From: Blepharisma japonicum
Lineage: Eukaryota > Ciliophora > Heterotrichea > Heterotrichida > Blepharismidae
Reading direction: 5' to 3'
DNA: 64,000 nucleotides
NCBI GenBank assembly: GCA_949751835.1
Contig: CATKHK010000042.1
Coordinates: forward strand, 124,001-188,000
Position 1 is the first letter of the stretch. Each line of letters starts with the position of its first letter. The position numbers and the translations under genes are program-made. Positions 29,702 through 40,281 of the stretch are shown in pieces. The notes beneath the pieces are model-generated. The model was not told the DNA's origin and did no database searches. It saw nothing but the letters and a program-made list of their open reading frames with translations.

Positions 29702-32227
29702 TTAAAATAATTTTTTTTTCTTTTTTCCAGTATTTGGCTTTTCATATTCTTCTAGCTTTTGTCTCAAATTATGATTTTCCATTTCAAGCTCGTTGTAATT
29801 GTTTAAAGTCTGTCCAAACCTTTCATTGATTTTATACAGCTCAACTTCCATAACTGTGCATTGAGAAGAATAGTCTCTCAGTTGCTCTTGGGCGTCTTTA
29901 TATTTTTGGATCAAGGTTTCTCTTTCAAGATCTACATTGGCCCAGCTAAGCTTTGAGTCTACATATTTCTTCTCCATTGTTTTATAATCCCCTAGAGACT
30001 GAGAGAGCTTTGTTTTTAAGTCAGCCACTTCTACTTCAAGCATGTGGAGATTTTGCTTATAGTGTTCTTCTTGCATAGAAGCTATCATTTCTGCATTTGT
30101 TTTCGCTGTAAATGATTTTTCTTTTCTAATTTCTTCTAGTTCTCTTAGCATTAATTGGTTTTCAACAGTTAACTTGTGAAGCTGGTCTTCATAAAATGCT
30201 GAATTTTCTTCATTTTTGCCTTCCAAAATTTCAATTTGGTTTTCAAGAATTTCCATGCGCTCATGCAGCGAATTTCTTTCTTCTTTATATGCTAATTCAG
30301 TCATTTTCAGCTTGTTCTCTAAATTTTGTATTTGCTCTTGAAGTATTATATTTGCTGGATCTGAGAATTCAGTTGTTGTAGCTTTCTTTAATTGTTCAGA
30401 AAGCATAGTATTCTCTTCATCTAAGGCTTCCTTAAGTCTGTAAATTTCTTCAATTTCTTTATCTTTCTCCTTTATTTCTTGTTTTAATCTTGCAGCATTT
30501 TTTTCAAGACTTTCAATTTTATCTTGGAATTTCTGGATATTTACTGTGTCTCCTTCTTGCTCAGTTTGTTTTCTATGGAGCTGCCTTTCATATTCTAAAA
30601 TTGACTGCTCTAGTTGATCTTTTTTGGCTTTAGTTTCTTGATAATTTTGTGTTATTTTTGCAAGTTTACTGTCAAATTCTGCTTTATCAGCAACCATTTT
30701 TTCCTTCAGCTGTTTTCTAGATTGAATTTCTTCTTCAGCTCTTTGATTAAGTTCAGCGTTGTTTTCTCTAAGCTGATTAAGCTCTCTTTCAAGCTTTATG
30801 CTTTGGTCTCTGAACTTTTCTTCAAAAGCAGTAAGCTCTGCTTTTGTTTTCTGAAGCTCTAAAGTCAGCTCAGTCTGCTTAGACAGTGCCTCTTCTCTTT
30901 CATGCTCAAGATTTTTCAGCTCTCTTTTATAATCATTAATAATCACCTCAGTCTTTTTCTTATAGTCATTAAAAACTGAATCATTTTCCATCCCTCTCGC
31001 AGTCAGTGTTTCTCTTGAAGCTGCAAACTCTTGCCTGATCGATTCTAAATCCATTTTCAACTGAGCATTAATATCCTGCAAACTGCGATAAGAATTTTCT
31101 AAATTTGCGAAATCTTGCTTTAAGCTTTCATTTTGCTTTTCTAGTTTGATAAGGTTATCTTTTGCTACTCTTAGCTCATCTCTTAAATCATTATTTTCAC
31201 TTTTAAGCACTTCTTTATCAGCTAGTCCATCAGCTAAGCTTTTTTCTGCTTCTTGTAAATCGTTTAATAAGTTGTCTTTGGTTTGTTTTAAAATTTTTAT
31301 TTTCTCGTTTCTTCTTGCATTTCTTTCTCTGAGTGCTTCATTTTTTTTAGATAAAGCATCTAAGTCCGTGTCAAGCTTTTTAGTGTAGTCTATGTATTGC
31401 TGCCGTTCTTTTTTAGCTTTTTCATATTGGACACCAAGGTCGACTTTGAGCTGATCTTTTTCTGCTTTAAGCTGAGTTTTTTCTTTTTCCAAAACTTCAA
31501 GCTTAGCCTTCAGCTCAGGTGTTTCAGAGTCTGGGGGTGGCTTTGGGGAAAATGCTTGCGTAATTTTTAAAGGATTGACAGGCCCAATATCAGGCAGCTT
31601 CAATATCGGTCTATTAATTGACTGTTTTGCAACACTCGTCGGGATAATCTTTGGTGCATGAGCTTCTTCTTCGAGATCTCCTATATCTTGATCAAACAGC
31701 GGACCATCAAAATCTCCTTCTGTTCCCATACTAAACCCAGTAACTCCAGATGCTTCACTCATATTATCCGCAATTCCTAAATCACCTAGCGGCTGAGCAT
31801 GAATTGATATGCAAATTTTTGCATTTTTATCTGTACACTTTTCAACTGCGAAAATCTTCTGTTCCAGTGAAGAATTATAATACTCAGAAATATTCAAACT
31901 CAATGTCCCGACCTTTTTCATGCCTTGGCCATCTACAATAGCTTGTATAGTCAATAAAGCTTTCTTCCTCAAAAATTCCCCAGATTTTTCTTGATAAAGA
32001 GTATTTATCATCGTAAGGGTTTCGTTGATTTCTACACTCCCTGTCGATGGGGATAAAGCATTTTTGTTTTTTGTTTCAATTCTTTTCTTTTCTAATTATT
32101 ATTTACTTCTTTTCCAAACTACATTGATGCGAACAGGACGGCTTAAGGCCATTTGGATATAGTGAACTGTGATATCATAGGAAAAAACTTGCTTCTTAGT
32201 CCCTATCCTTTTTATCAATTTGGACAT
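29702..32227 (-). CDS. NT-C2 domain coiled-coil protein
   Basis: 836 residues after removing a 15-nt intron (32092-32106). The N-terminal 140 residues match the NT-C2 domain of EHBP1/EEIG1-type proteins: FSYDITVHYIQMALSRPVRINVVWKR, SVEINETLTMINTLYQEKSGEFLRKKALLTIQAI, and VGTLSLNISEYY. These C2 domains attach proteins to membranes, often in endocytic or actin contexts. From about residue 240 to the end it is one long coiled coil (ERQQYIDYTKKLDTDLDALSKK and on), finishing in KKKKKLF. The start ATG follows TTAAATAG and lies 31 nt below the carboxypeptidase stop codon on the same strand. It ends at UAA. Confidence 0.82.
32092..32106 (-). other. 15-nt intron in NT-C2 gene
   Basis: Minus-strand sequence GTAAATAATAATTAG. 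Removal joins NVVWKR to KKKRIETKNK inside the C2 domain and eliminates UAA codons. It has an A at position 10. Confidence 0.93.
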
Positions 32228-32258
32228 CTATTTAATATGAAAGTTTTTTTATTGTTAA

Positions 32259-33599
32259 CTAAGGCTTTTGATTATTAAGAAAAGCTAGCAACATATGGTG
32301 GGCTTGGGCTGGCTTAAACTCTGGGACCATATGTCCTGCTCCTCTCACAGTTACAAATGTTAGCCCATTGTAAATTTCATACCACCCTGCAACTTGATCG
32401 TCAACATACCATTGAGAGTACTGTTGCTGGTAGCCTAAGTTAAGACTGTTGATTCATTGTCTTGTTCCAATTGTAGGGACTGCTCCATCAGTGTCGCCGG
32501 AGTATACAAGGATCTTGATGCCACTGCGGATGATATATGGATAAGTGTAAATTGAGCCGTGCAAGTAGTCAGATTGATAATCAATGTTTGAGCACAACGA
32601 CCATGGGTTTGATAAAGTGGTGTTGATATGCAGAGCGTTCAAAACTTGATCATTCCTTAAGTATGTATAAGTCCCAACCCAAGCTGCGCATGGTGGGATA
32701 ATCCCTAACATACCAGAATCTCTTAAAAATCTTAGCTTTCCTTGATTGTCTTCAAAGTGAGTTTCTCCAGTATGCTGAATGCATTCTCCATAAATATCAT
32801 AAACATTGACATTCTGCAACAGAGTCCCTACGGTATAGTCAATATCATTATCGCAAGCTTCCCCATTGAAATTATTTCAGTTCTCACAATCATAAGGCAG
32901 CTGTGTATACCATGATCCTCCCAAAAGAATATGACTCCATGCCATTTCTACGAATGCTGGGGTTGTGTCCACATTCCAGTCTGTGCATCCATTTCCTACC
33001 ATCATTCCTACAAGATTGATGCTTTGGTAAGGGGTATAGGTATTGTGCATCAAAATGTTATAAACTAAGGTTGGGACATATATGCCGGCATAGCTTTCTC
33101 CAGAGACGTAAAAGTCGTTCTTTCTATACTCAGGAAATTCATTGAAAAACTGCAAAAGTGCTTGTAAGGTGTCGTGGGCTGTAATTAAGTCGTTGGTTTG
33201 GTTATTTTCTGCGGCTCCCAATACAGAAAAACCAACTCCAGCTGGTGAGTCGATGTAAATGACTGTTGCGTTGGTGTTCCAGGCATGCTGATTTCTTACC
33301 AATGTAGTTGAAGTTGCTGGGAAAATATATGGGCCGTGCTCGTAGAAAAGACCATCCATTGAAGAGCAGCCTGGACCTCCATTAAGCCATAATATAAGAG
33401 GGTCTGTAGATGGGTTGTTTTGGCTTTCAACCATGATGTAGTGAAGCATTTTACCATTGGAATTCGGAATGCTAAGATAGCCAGAATAAATTGCAAAGTT
33501 TGGAGTGTCAGGTAAGCCAGGAAGATTCGTGACTAAGTCTGAAAGTTTAGCACCCAGGGAAACACCTAGTGTCAAGAGGAACAAAAATTGTCTCCACAT
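32259..33599 (-). CDS. Serine carboxypeptidase (peptidase S10)
   Basis: 446 residues with an N-terminal signal peptide (MWRQFLFLLTLGVSLG), so it is secreted or lysosomal/food-vacuolar. UGA is Trp at two positions (DCENW, GTRQW). The S10 signatures are intact: LILWLNGGPGCSSMDGLF (oxyanion hole), IDSPAGVGFS, the nucleophile in FYVSGESYAGIYVP, the Asp in KILVYSGDTDGAVPT and the His in RGAGHMVPEFKPAQA. It removes C-terminal residues from peptides at acid pH, fitting digestion of food in a phagotroph. N-glycosylation sites (NNQT, HINTT) are visible. It ends at UAG. Confidence 0.95.
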
Positions 33600-33996
33600 T
33601 TATTCTTATTGAGGTGAAAGAAGTTATTTCAACAGGATGCAAAATTAAATTCACTTGAAGGAGGTCGGGCTCGTGGGCATTAATAAATGATGTTTTATGT
33701 AAATTAACGAGAAAATTAGTAATTTTTAATTGCATTGTGAGGCAAGTTTGCAGAAATCCGGGGAAAATTGTATAGTTTTTATACGACAAGAGAATATAAT
33801 AAAGTCACCAAATGCATCATTCCAACATTTTTTGTTTGATTAATATTAAATTTTACGATAATGAAAAAGGCATAACTTTTAAATAATCCGAAATTTTTAA
33901 GAATTTACGGATAAATTGAGAATACCAGCGGCATGCTAAGATTGGTAAAGATTACAATAGAGTTATGATAGCAATTAAAAAATTATCTGAAATATG
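33600..33996. other. Intergenic region upstream of carboxypeptidase gene
   Basis: 397 nt, AT-rich, between two minus-strand genes. With UGA as Trp there is a 93-codon frame (33547-33828, minus), but it overlaps the first 53 nt of the carboxypeptidase and looks composition-driven. I see nothing else. Confidence 0.4.
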
Positions 33997-36708
33997 TTAT
34001 CTTGCAGCATATCCATACCCATGCCTTGCTTTTTCGAGCACTTTCATGCCCTTTGCGATTTTTTCGTCATGCATTTTCATAATTCCCTGGAATCTTATTA
34101 TATCATCTTGTATTTTTGGCTGTGACTCCTTTTTGGTAATTCCCCACATCTGATCTAAATATTCGTCATTATCCTCAGTAATCAAATCTTTTAAGTCTCC
34201 ATCTTCATCAAACTCCTTATAATCCATTCCATTGATTCCTTGCAGCGTTAAAACTTGCTGTTGTGGGACTTTCGGCTGCTGAATTACAGTTTCTTCTTCA
34301 GCTTTTATCATGGATTCTTCTCCATTGACAATTTTTTTAGCCTTTCTCCTCCTTGCATATCCTGAAGTTGGCATTGACACTTTAATTTCGTTAATATTTT
34401 TTTGAACTTCAGGTCTTAGTTTTATATTTGATTGAGGAGCTGATTTTGATTGTTTTTCTTTTCGTCATTCTTCAAGCTGTTTTTTCTTTTCAGCGGACAT
34501 TTTGAAAACATAGTGCTTACTGGTGTCGTTTTCTGGGATTCGAGCGCCGCCTCTTTCATTGCTGAATGCTAATCGAAAACCTTTTGCTTTTTTTAATAAA
34601 GCGTTTTTATTGTCAAGCTCTAAAAACTTGTAAAAAAGGACCCTTTTTTCAGGTACGGTTAAATATGCATATGAAGTGTTATAAATTGTATCGTATTCAT
34701 TGTTATAATATAAATCAGCAAGCTTGTCTAGTGCATCAATAAACTGGTTTTCACTCAGGAGCCTAGAATTATTTGCAAGTTTTTTGAAAATCTGAGTAGC
34801 TTGATCTTTGCTTAAAAGTCTCACTCGCTCTTCTTGCTTGCCTATAACATTAAAATCAGTCAAGAATTTAAAAAATTTGACGATAGTTCATACAGTGTAG
34901 CTTTCATTGATTTCTTCAAATGTGGGAGCTTGACCCATCATATTCTGTATTTTTGAGTAAAACTGGAATATTTCAGCAATATTTTTCCGTTGTTCATCAG
35001 CGATTTGTTTAGCAGATTTTTCTTCTTTTATAGCCACATGAGCTTCAAGCTCTCTTTTGAGCTCTTGAATTAAAGCTTCTACTGGAGCAGTGTCCTCACT
35101 TGGTCCTCCATATGTATTAACAATACTTTCATACTCTTTAATGGCTTTTTTTATTTTCCCAACTAAATCAGCTGCTTCAGGCTCATTTCTTAAAGACCAT
35201 TTCTGCACAATTTTCATAAATTGGCTGAAGTTTGCTTTGTTTGTTTGCATATTACTTAATGAGCTGTGATTTATACTTGACAAAAATTCTTGGTTGACTA
35301 GTTTATCAAAATCTTCATAGTTATTTTCTGATATTTCTACATGCGCAATTGCTATAATTTCTCTGAAAACATTTTTCAGCTGGCGAATATCAACCTGTTT
35401 TTCTTCTTTATGATCATAGGAGTAAAAAATGTCTTCGATTTCTTGAGTGAGAGGGTCTAAGAGTTTTGTAAGTCATGTGTCTTTTAAAACTAAGTCGCTA
35501 TAGATTGGGTAAATTTCTGTAGATCGTAAAACGTTGGCTTGTCTATCATAAACACTTTCGTCTTGAGGATCTTTTGTTTCTTGGTAAATCATAAGGAGGC
35601 TAGGAGATTTTACATGCCGGGCCCCTTGATCTTTTTTGGAACTATCTTTTGTGATTGATACATTTTGCTTTGAAGGGATTTTATTAATAGATGACGCTTT
35701 TGCTAGCTTATTAGCTTCTTTTTGAAAAGAAGGGGAATCTTCTCTTTGGAGCTCAGTCGATCGTCTTATTACTGCTTGTGAGTCTTCTTTTTGTACTTTT
35801 CTTATTTTTTTATTGTCTTGATTGCCTGCTGGCGGTTTTCTTTTAGCATTTTCCCTCTCTGATTCTGAAGAGCCCTTTTCTTTTGATCTAGAACTAGCTT
35901 CAGCAGACTTTTTTTCTGATTCACTTTTATTTGAAGAACCTTCAGAGCTATCACTACCTTTTCGTTTCTTATCAGAAATATTTTGTTTTTCCGTAATAAA
36001 GCTTGCAAACTCACTATCAATTTTTTTAATACTTGAAACTGCAGATTCAATATCTTCTTTCAGCTGTTTAACACTTTCATCAGTCAATCCAGATTTTCCT
36101 TCTTTTTTCCTGGGACTTCCTTCCTTATCCTTTGACCTTATGCTTTGTTCAGCTGACTGATTTTTCATATCTTTTTCATTTGACCTAATGCTCTGCTCTG
36201 GTGACTGATTTTTTTTACTTTTGTTTAACTCAACGTCATTTTCTTCATTTTTAATGTCCTCACCTGGCTTCATAAGACTTCTTCTTGACTGCAAGTCTAT
36301 AAGTTCTTCTGGATTTTCTTTGTCCCATATTGCATGCAAAAAGTCGCTGATTTCTGTATCTTCTTCTCCTTCTTTCTCATAAATTTTTTCTAAAAGGTAA
36401 TTGCCAAGCCTTCTTTTTAAAGCGTCCAAGCTTACATCATATAAGTTCAAAAAATCTCGAAAATCGTGAGGATTCAGCCTTTGAGTAAAATATTCGTGAC
36501 TTTCTTCTATATCCCAGCCAATTTCAACGCTGAAATCTTTTAATATCACTCTCAATTCCTTGTCTACAGTTACTGGTTTCGTTGTGGTTTTATAAATTTC
36601 ATCCAGCTCATGTCCGAATCTTATCTTATAATATAGTTTCCAAAAGAAATCTGGGCTTGACTGATTGCTGCTTATTTCATACCTTAATGATTCAATTGCT
36701 CTCTCCAT
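33997..36708 (-). CDS. Large hypothetical protein, disordered middle
   Basis: 903 residues in one uninterrupted frame with UGA as Trp, ending at UAA. The N-terminal 120 residues (SSPDFFWKLYYKIRFGHELDEIY; VILKDFSVEIGWDIEESHEYF) appear folded. Residues about 130-340 are Ser/Lys/Glu-rich and disordered (SPEQSIRSNEKD repeated as SAEQSIRSKDKE). The C-terminal 480 residues are mostly helical (IEDIFYSYDHKEEKQVDIRQLKNVF; NKANFSQFMKIVQKWSL; YLTVPEKRVLFYKFLELDNKN), with EF-hand-like spacing but no convincing calcium loop. I do not recognise the family. The start is the first ATG of the frame, preceded by AATAA. Confidence 0.72.
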
Positions 36709-36899
36709 TTATTGCTTAATAATTGTAAGCAAACGTTGAGAATGATTAGATAAGTATCTTCAATTTTATCAATCATTAATAATTTCAGCTTTCATTCTAT
36801 TAAAACTCATGATATCCTAAAAAAATTCTTTATTTTAATAGTAAAACTTTTGAAATATTGCTAAATAGAAAGAGCGTTAAATAAAACTTTAAAAATATA

Positions 36900-38885
36900 A
36901 TGTCATCTCAAGTGTATCTCACACCTAATAGTCTCGAACTTTCAGCTCAGCCATCTCTCAAAGCTTTATATTCTAAGAATATCATACTTGAAGGGTAAAT
37001 TTTATACAGAAAATCTTCATCAATCCCAGGTGTAATTTTCATCAATGATGAAATCATATCCAATATAATTGAGCTTGAAGGATCCAACCGATCCATTTCA
37101 AATCTCCAAGAATTGTACCCAGAATACGAGTGGGAAAATCTTGGTGACCTTTATGTCAGTCCTGGTGTCATTGATCTGAATGCTTGTTTTAACAACGACA
37201 ATCCCATCGGAGCAAATGACGAAACAATTGAATACGAAGGAAGTGCAGTGAGTGAAAACTCAGGATGTATCACAAGCACAAGCCTAGAGCAGTGAGAAGG
37301 ATATGAAATTGGCAGTAGAGCTGCGATTGCGGGGGGAATTACAACAGTCATAGAGTCACCTACAATTACGAGATCTCCTTTAACAACAATTCATGATTTT
37401 TCTCATAAGTTGAATTCCTTAGATGAAATATCACTTTATTGTGATATTGGGTTTCTCGCACATGTAGATATGAGCTCTTTATCAGAAATGGAAGATCTCG
37501 CTAAAGCAGGAATCATGGGATTTAAAGGATACTTATTGCCACCATCAGGAGATATTAATTTTATTCCTGTTGAGAAACTTGGAGTATTGTATGAAGCTGC
37601 TGCAAGGACTGGGAAACCACTATTTTTCCATCCTGAAAAGACTAATGAGAGGTATCTTTATATGAGCTCGCCATTTCGAAAAGAGGGTATCGAAAACCGC
37701 CAAAATGTCCCACAGCCAGAAATGACTACTTTTGCAGGGGCTTTTCCAGAAGACATAGAGCCAACTTCATCTGATACTTCTCCTATTAGTTCTAATCAGT
37801 CTACGCCTATGAGAAATACTCCTTCCTCTGATATAAAAAGTGAAAAACATTTGGAAAGGCAGTTAAGATACCAGTCAAACAATCTAGAAAGCTTAATTAA
37901 AGCAGAAATAATGACGTATTCACGGTCAGGATTTACTGTTTTTCAACCAACAAACTCTAAAATCAGCGACTTCTTAGAAGTTTCGCCTGAAAAAGTAGTA
38001 TCTCCATTTCAAATAAGATCTCCAAACTTGACCCTCTTCAACAGAAAGAGCCCAATAAAACCAATAATAACAGAAACAAATGCAAGACAAGTACGAAGAC
38101 CTCCGCCAATTATGTGTAAAAAAGCAGTCATCCCTATGGAGAACTCAGATTATAAAACTTATCTCTCAAATTCTCCACCTCATTGGGAAGCAAACGGAGT
38201 TCAGCTTCTTCTTTCAGAGTTAGCTAAAAATCCTTATGCAAAAGTCCATATCTCTAACTTAAGCAGTGCAAATGCTGTTTATATTATTAGAAAAGCAAAA
38301 CGTGAAAATCCTGATCTTATGGTCACTTGTGATACTGCTGGGTTTTATACTCATTTTTCTGACGAGCACATAAAGGACGGAGATACAAGATTTAAAGCCA
38401 ATCCTCCTATTCGAGAAGAAAAAAATAGAAAACTTCTATTAGATGTTTTAAGGCTTGGTGGGATTGATACCCTAACTTCATATCATAGACCAATTAAGCC
38501 ATTCCTCAAATGCTTACAGAAAGGGGATTTTAAAAGGGCTGTAAGTGGGATAAGCAGTATTGGGCTTAATTTACAGTGCTGCTGGGAAGCATTAAAAGGA
38601 GACCCAAAAATCGTAGCTCCAAAACTAGCAAAAATTCTCAGTCAAATTCCAGCTGAGATTATTGGTATAAGTCATATTAAAGGAAGTATTGCCATCAATA
38701 AGCATGCAGATCTCATAGTCTGGGACCCAGAAGACCAAGAAGCCCAGACATGCATATATATGAGACATCCACAAATTTCTCCATTTAAAGGAGAAGTCCT
38801 CCCGGGGAAGATCCATATGACTTACTTAAGAGGAAGCCTTGTGTACAGAAGAGGACTGTTTTTGGCCAATGGCAAAGCATTGTAG
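36900..38885 (+). CDS. Cyclic amidohydrolase relative (allantoinase/dihydropyrimidinase fold), metal site degenerate
   Basis: 656 residues after removing a 15-nt intron (36995-37009); one UGA-Trp (SLEQWEGY). The fold is recognisable: DLYVSPGVIDLNACFN (strand that normally carries HxH), RAAIAGGITTVIESP, GIMGFKGYLLP (carbamylated-Lys position kept), KPLFFHPEK (His kept), VHISNLSSANAVYIIRKAK (His kept), GGIDTLTSYHRP (the family's SDH-type metal Asp replaced by Tyr), and HADLIVWDPE. The HxH pair is replaced by N-A-C. About 150 residues of Ser/Pro-rich insertion (about residues 270-410) separate the two halves. It may be a non-catalytic paralogue. It ends at UAG. Confidence 0.78.
36995..37009 (+). 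other. 15-nt intron in amidohydrolase gene
   Basis: Sequence GTAAATTTTATACAG. Removal joins NIILEG to KSSSIPGVIF; unspliced, the frame meets UAA at once. It has an A at position 10. Confidence 0.9.
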
Positions 38886-38967
38886 CTAATTCTAAGGTGT
38901 TAAAATTAAGACTTTTCATGATAATTAACCTTTATTTATATCCAGTAAAGCTAAAACAAATTTAGAC

Positions 38968-39693
38968 TTACTTTTTAACTACTACTTTCTGGTATAGCCC
39001 TCCAAAATAAGTCACCTTCGAGATATCTGTCACTGGAGGAAGCCAATCTTTGATTTCTTTCTTCCACATATCCAGTGCGAATGGCTCCAAGTTTTTTAAG
39101 ATTGGAATCATCACATAACGGAATGGGTTTAGCCTTGATGGCCCGTGATAATCAATAAATACAACTTTCCCTCCAGGCTTTGTGACCCTCACAGCTTCCT
39201 GCACGGTCAATTTTCTGGCTTCTTCAGGCTGTTCATGCAGCAAGAAGTAGACCACTGTGTTATCAAAAGCACTGTCTTCAAATGCCAAATTTGTAGAGTC
39301 TTGATGGTGAACGTGTAGGTTCTTTACGTTTTTGCATTTTTCTCTTAAATTCTCTAGTTGGATTTCAGCAACATCAACAACATGAACTTCAGAATCTGAA
39401 TTTGAAAGACGAGCGAGTTCTTCAGTGAAATTTCCATAAACACATGCAACTTGTAAAGTCTTGCTTGGAAAGTTTATTTCTCTCAAAGCATGGTCTCGTA
39501 AGCGATTAAAATTACCCCAAAGAATCAAGTTGACCAGTCACTGTCTTTCGAAAAACCAAACTGCATTAGGGTGAACATAAGCCCACCAGTATGTTTCTGT
39601 CAAGTATTTTGGCATCTCTGGAGCCTTTGCAGGAACCCGTGAATAGCTTCGCTTATCTGCGAAGGACCTGGCCATGAGTCTAGCTATACGCAT
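38968..39693 (-). CDS. rquA: RquA-type methyltransferase homologue (rhodoquinone biosynthesis)
   Basis: 241 residues, with one UGA-Trp (FERQ-W-LVNLILWGN). The core follows RquA very closely: YLTETYWWAYVHPNAVWFFERQ, LVNLILWGNFNRLRDHAL, the RquA-specific LQVACVYGNF in place of the usual SAM-binding GxGxG, FLLHEQPEEAR, KPGGKVVFIDYHGPSRLNPFR and NLEPFALDMW. RquA converts ubiquinone to rhodoquinone, which allows fumarate reduction by complex II when oxygen is low. The first 20 residues (MRIARLMARSFADKRSYSR) are Arg-rich and free of acid until Asp13, a good mitochondrial targeting peptide. Bacterial origin by transfer is known for eukaryotic rquA genes; that this copy is one is inference. It ends at UAA and has no intron. 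Confidence 0.92.
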
Positions 39694-39825
39694 TAATTAC
39701 AAATTCGATGATAAAAAAATTTCTGATTAATGAAATCATTATAGTGGATATGAAATTAATTTGATATCTTATTAATTCAGTTCTTTATGCTGATATAATG
39801 AAGAAATTAATGCGTATTTTATTGC

Positions 39826-40236
39826 TTAATCTGGGGTTAGCATCGGGTTTATATCTGGAGTTGGCGCATCTTTATTAATATTTATATGCTGTCATATTGC
39901 TAATTCTGATTTCAGTCTATTTATTTCTTTATCTTTTTCTTCTAATTTAGATTTTAAACTTACAATATGTTTTTTAGCTTTTTTCAGTCTGATCATAGGA
40001 CTTAAATGGACCGTAGACTTGCTGAATGAGCAAGGAGACAAAGCGCTTATTTCTTTGAGACCAATTCCTTGATTCCTTATCGTTGTTTTTCTTTTCCTCA
40101 AATTTTCAGAAAAAAAAGTGTTTTTAAGGTTTAATGTAGATTTCACTGAATTTAAACTAATTAAATGCCGCCTTGTCAAATGGTCTTCTTCGAATCTTGC
40201 TATAAGTCTATTTGGATGAGAAAAATTATGTTTCAT
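39826..40236 (-). CDS. Small hypothetical basic protein with C-terminal coiled coil
   Basis: 136 residues; one UGA is read as Trp (39892-39894), extending the frame by 21 residues to UAA. The protein is Arg/Lys/Ser-rich, with a heptad-like helix near the end (LKKAKKHIVSLKSKLEEKDKEINRLKSEL). No family is recognised. It lies 45 nt below the start-distal end of the next minus-strand gene. Confidence 0.55.
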
Positions 40237-40281
40237 AATTATTTTTTAATTTATTGCGGATTAATAGAACCCATTCAATTA

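Noticed and set aside
33547-33828. 93-codon minus-strand frame when UGA is read as Trp, upstream of the carboxypeptidase
   Set aside because: It overlaps the signal-peptide coding region in another frame, has no family resemblance and looks composition-driven.
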